Shown here piece after piece: positions 12,800 through 13,818 of a stretch of DNA of 13,818 nt. Each line of letters opens with the position of its first letter. Position 1 is the stretch's first letter. The position numbers were made by a program, and so were the translations under genes. A model generated the notes under the pieces. It searched no databases. It had not been told where the DNA came from and saw only the letters and a list, made by a program, of their open reading frames with translations. Source of the DNA: Gemmatimonadota bacterium (lineage in GTDB: Bacteria > Gemmatimonadota > Gemmatimonadetes > Gemmatimonadales > GWC2-71-9); contig JAGGAG010000121.1 of the NCBI GenBank assembly GCA_017889745.1, positions 1 through 13,818 of the forward strand. The letters are read 5' to 3'.

Positions 12800-13818
12800 A
12801 TGATGCCGACCGTCCAGACCGAGCACGACTTCGAGCGTGGCGTGGAAGTGCTGCGCGCCCAGATCGACAAGAAGATCGCGTCCTACTTCTCGAGCTGCGT
12901 GCACTGCGGACTGTGTGCGGAAGCCTGCCTCTTCTATACGGAGACGGGCGACGCGCGCTTCACGCCGATCTACAAGGTCGAGCCGATGCGCCGCCTCTGG
13001 CAACGCGAGAAGACTTTCTGGGGCAAGCTGGGCGCGGGCCTGGGAATGCTGCCCGAGGTGACCGAGGACGACTTCGCCGAGTGGCAGGAGATGACCTACG
13101 ACAGCTGCACGCTGTGCGGCCGCTGTTCGATGGTCTGCCCCGTCGGCAACGACATCGCCTACATGATCCGCAAGCAGCGCGAGGCCTTCGCAGCGGCGGG
13201 CTACTCCCCCGAGGGTTTGCAGGGTGCCACCCGGCGGGCGCTGGAGATCGGCAGCCCGATGGGCCTCACGCTCAAGGCGTTGGAGGCGCAGATCGGCCAC
13301 GTCGAGGAGGAGACGGGCCTCGAGGTGCCGATGGACAAGCAGGGCGCGGACTACATGGCACTGCTGTCGTCCATGGAGGTGATCAACTTCCCCGAGTACA
13401 TCGAGAGCCTGGTCCGGATCTTCGATGCTGCCGGCGTTAGCTGGACCTTCTCCAGGAAGGCCTTCGAGGCCACGAACAGCGGCATCCAGATCGGCGACTC
13501 GAAGATCGCCGCCGAGCTCGTCAGCCGCGTCGTCAATGCCGCCGAGGAGCTCGGCGTGAAATACGTCATAAGCCCCGAATGTGGCCACGCCTACACGGCG
13601 ATCCGCTGGGACGGCCCGAACCTGATCAAGCGGCCCTACAAGTTCGAGGTGGTGCACATCCTCGAGCTGCTCGACCAGCTGCGTGCGGAGGGCCGGCTGC
13701 GCACGGAGGGCATCGAGACCGAGCGCCTGACCTTCCACGACCCCTGCCAGATCGTGCGCCGCGGCGGCGTGCTCGAGCCGCCCCGCAATCTGATGCGCAT
13801 GGTCGCGCCGGATTACGC
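12800..13818 (+). CDS. DsrK/HdrD-like iron-sulfur protein (3' end outside window)
   Basis: The first 339 codons are present and the gene runs off the right edge. Two [4Fe-4S] motifs of the HdrC type stand at C33/36/39/43 ('CVHCGLCAEAC') and C103/106/109/113 ('CTLCGRCSMVCP'). They are followed by an HdrD/HdrB-like domain with 'SWTFSRKAFEATNSG', 'YVISPECGHAY' (C261) and 'LTFHDPCQIVRRGG' (C316), the beginning of the cysteine-rich domain that holds the special active-site cluster in heterodisulfide reductases and DsrK. The product should sit on the cytoplasmic face bound to the preceding heme b protein. Tandem ATGs occur at 12800 and 12803, preceded by GAGGGGG. The natural substrate cannot be told from sequence. 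Confidence 0.9.
   Translation, partial: MMPTVQTEHDFERGVEVLRAQIDKKIASYFSSCVHCGLCAEACLFYTETGDARFTPIYKVEPMRRLWQREKTFWGKLGAGLGMLPEVTEDDFAEWQEMTYDSCTLCGRCSMVCPVGNDIAYMIRKQREAFAAAGYSPEGLQGATRRALEIGSPMGLTLKALEAQIGHVEEETGLEVPMDKQGADYMALLSSMEVINFPEYIESLVRIFDAAGVSWTFSRKAFEATNSGIQIGDSKIAAELVSRVVNAAEELGVKYVISPECGHAYTAIRWDGPNLIKRPYKFEVVHILELLDQLRAEGRLRTEGIETERLTFHDPCQIVRRGGVLEPPRNLMRMVAPDY

Overview
The window comes from a GC-rich proteobacterium, most likely a gammaproteobacterium (less certainly a betaproteobacterium). This rests on protein style and gene content, not on any database comparison. Most of it is a formate dehydrogenase (FDH) locus of the exported, membrane-bound, molybdenum/tungsten bis-MGD type. 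A short piece of mobile DNA lies at the left end.

Left end (1 to about 870): on the minus strand there is the decayed 3' part of a RelE/ParE-like toxin gene. Its stop codon sits inside a 63-bp structure with the layout of an integron attC site (36-98). Directly beyond it, a ribosome binding site and an ATG begin another gene that runs off the window. This looks like the edge of an integron cassette array. It is followed by a hairpin terminator and a complete tRNA-Arg(CCG) gene with an encoded CCA end (674-750, minus).

Middle (870-3356): a small membrane protein (+) converges on an out-of-frame 3' fragment of moeA (minus). That fragment directly follows a regulator with an excisionase-like helix-turn-helix and a periplasmic-binding-protein-like domain. 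Upstream of the regulator on the same strand is fdhD, which encodes the sulfurtransferase that matures FDH.

Divergent intergenic region (3357-3751): about 395 bp with large inverted repeats, a perfect 10-bp and a perfect 12-bp palindrome, and a sigma-54-like -24/-12 promoter (3709-3723) just before the plus-strand operon.

Right part (3752-13818, all +): DUF3305, DUF3306, a large multi-cluster ferredoxin-like protein with a C-terminal four-cysteine domain, a TorD-family chaperone, the small TAT-target protein typical of FDH regions, fdhA (TAT signal, Cys195 as presumed metal ligand), fdhB (four [4Fe-4S] clusters), fdhC (cytochrome b), then a NarI/DsrM-like heme b membrane protein and a DsrK/HdrD-like iron-sulfur protein cut by the window edge. 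FdhABC would oxidise formate outside the cytoplasmic membrane and pass electrons through FdhB to the hemes of FdhC. The last two genes resemble the DsrMK/HdrDE electron-transfer module and suggest an additional route that couples formate or quinol electrons to a cytoplasmic thiol/disulfide-type or other acceptor. That coupling is the most unusual idea the window offers and is inferred from gene order.
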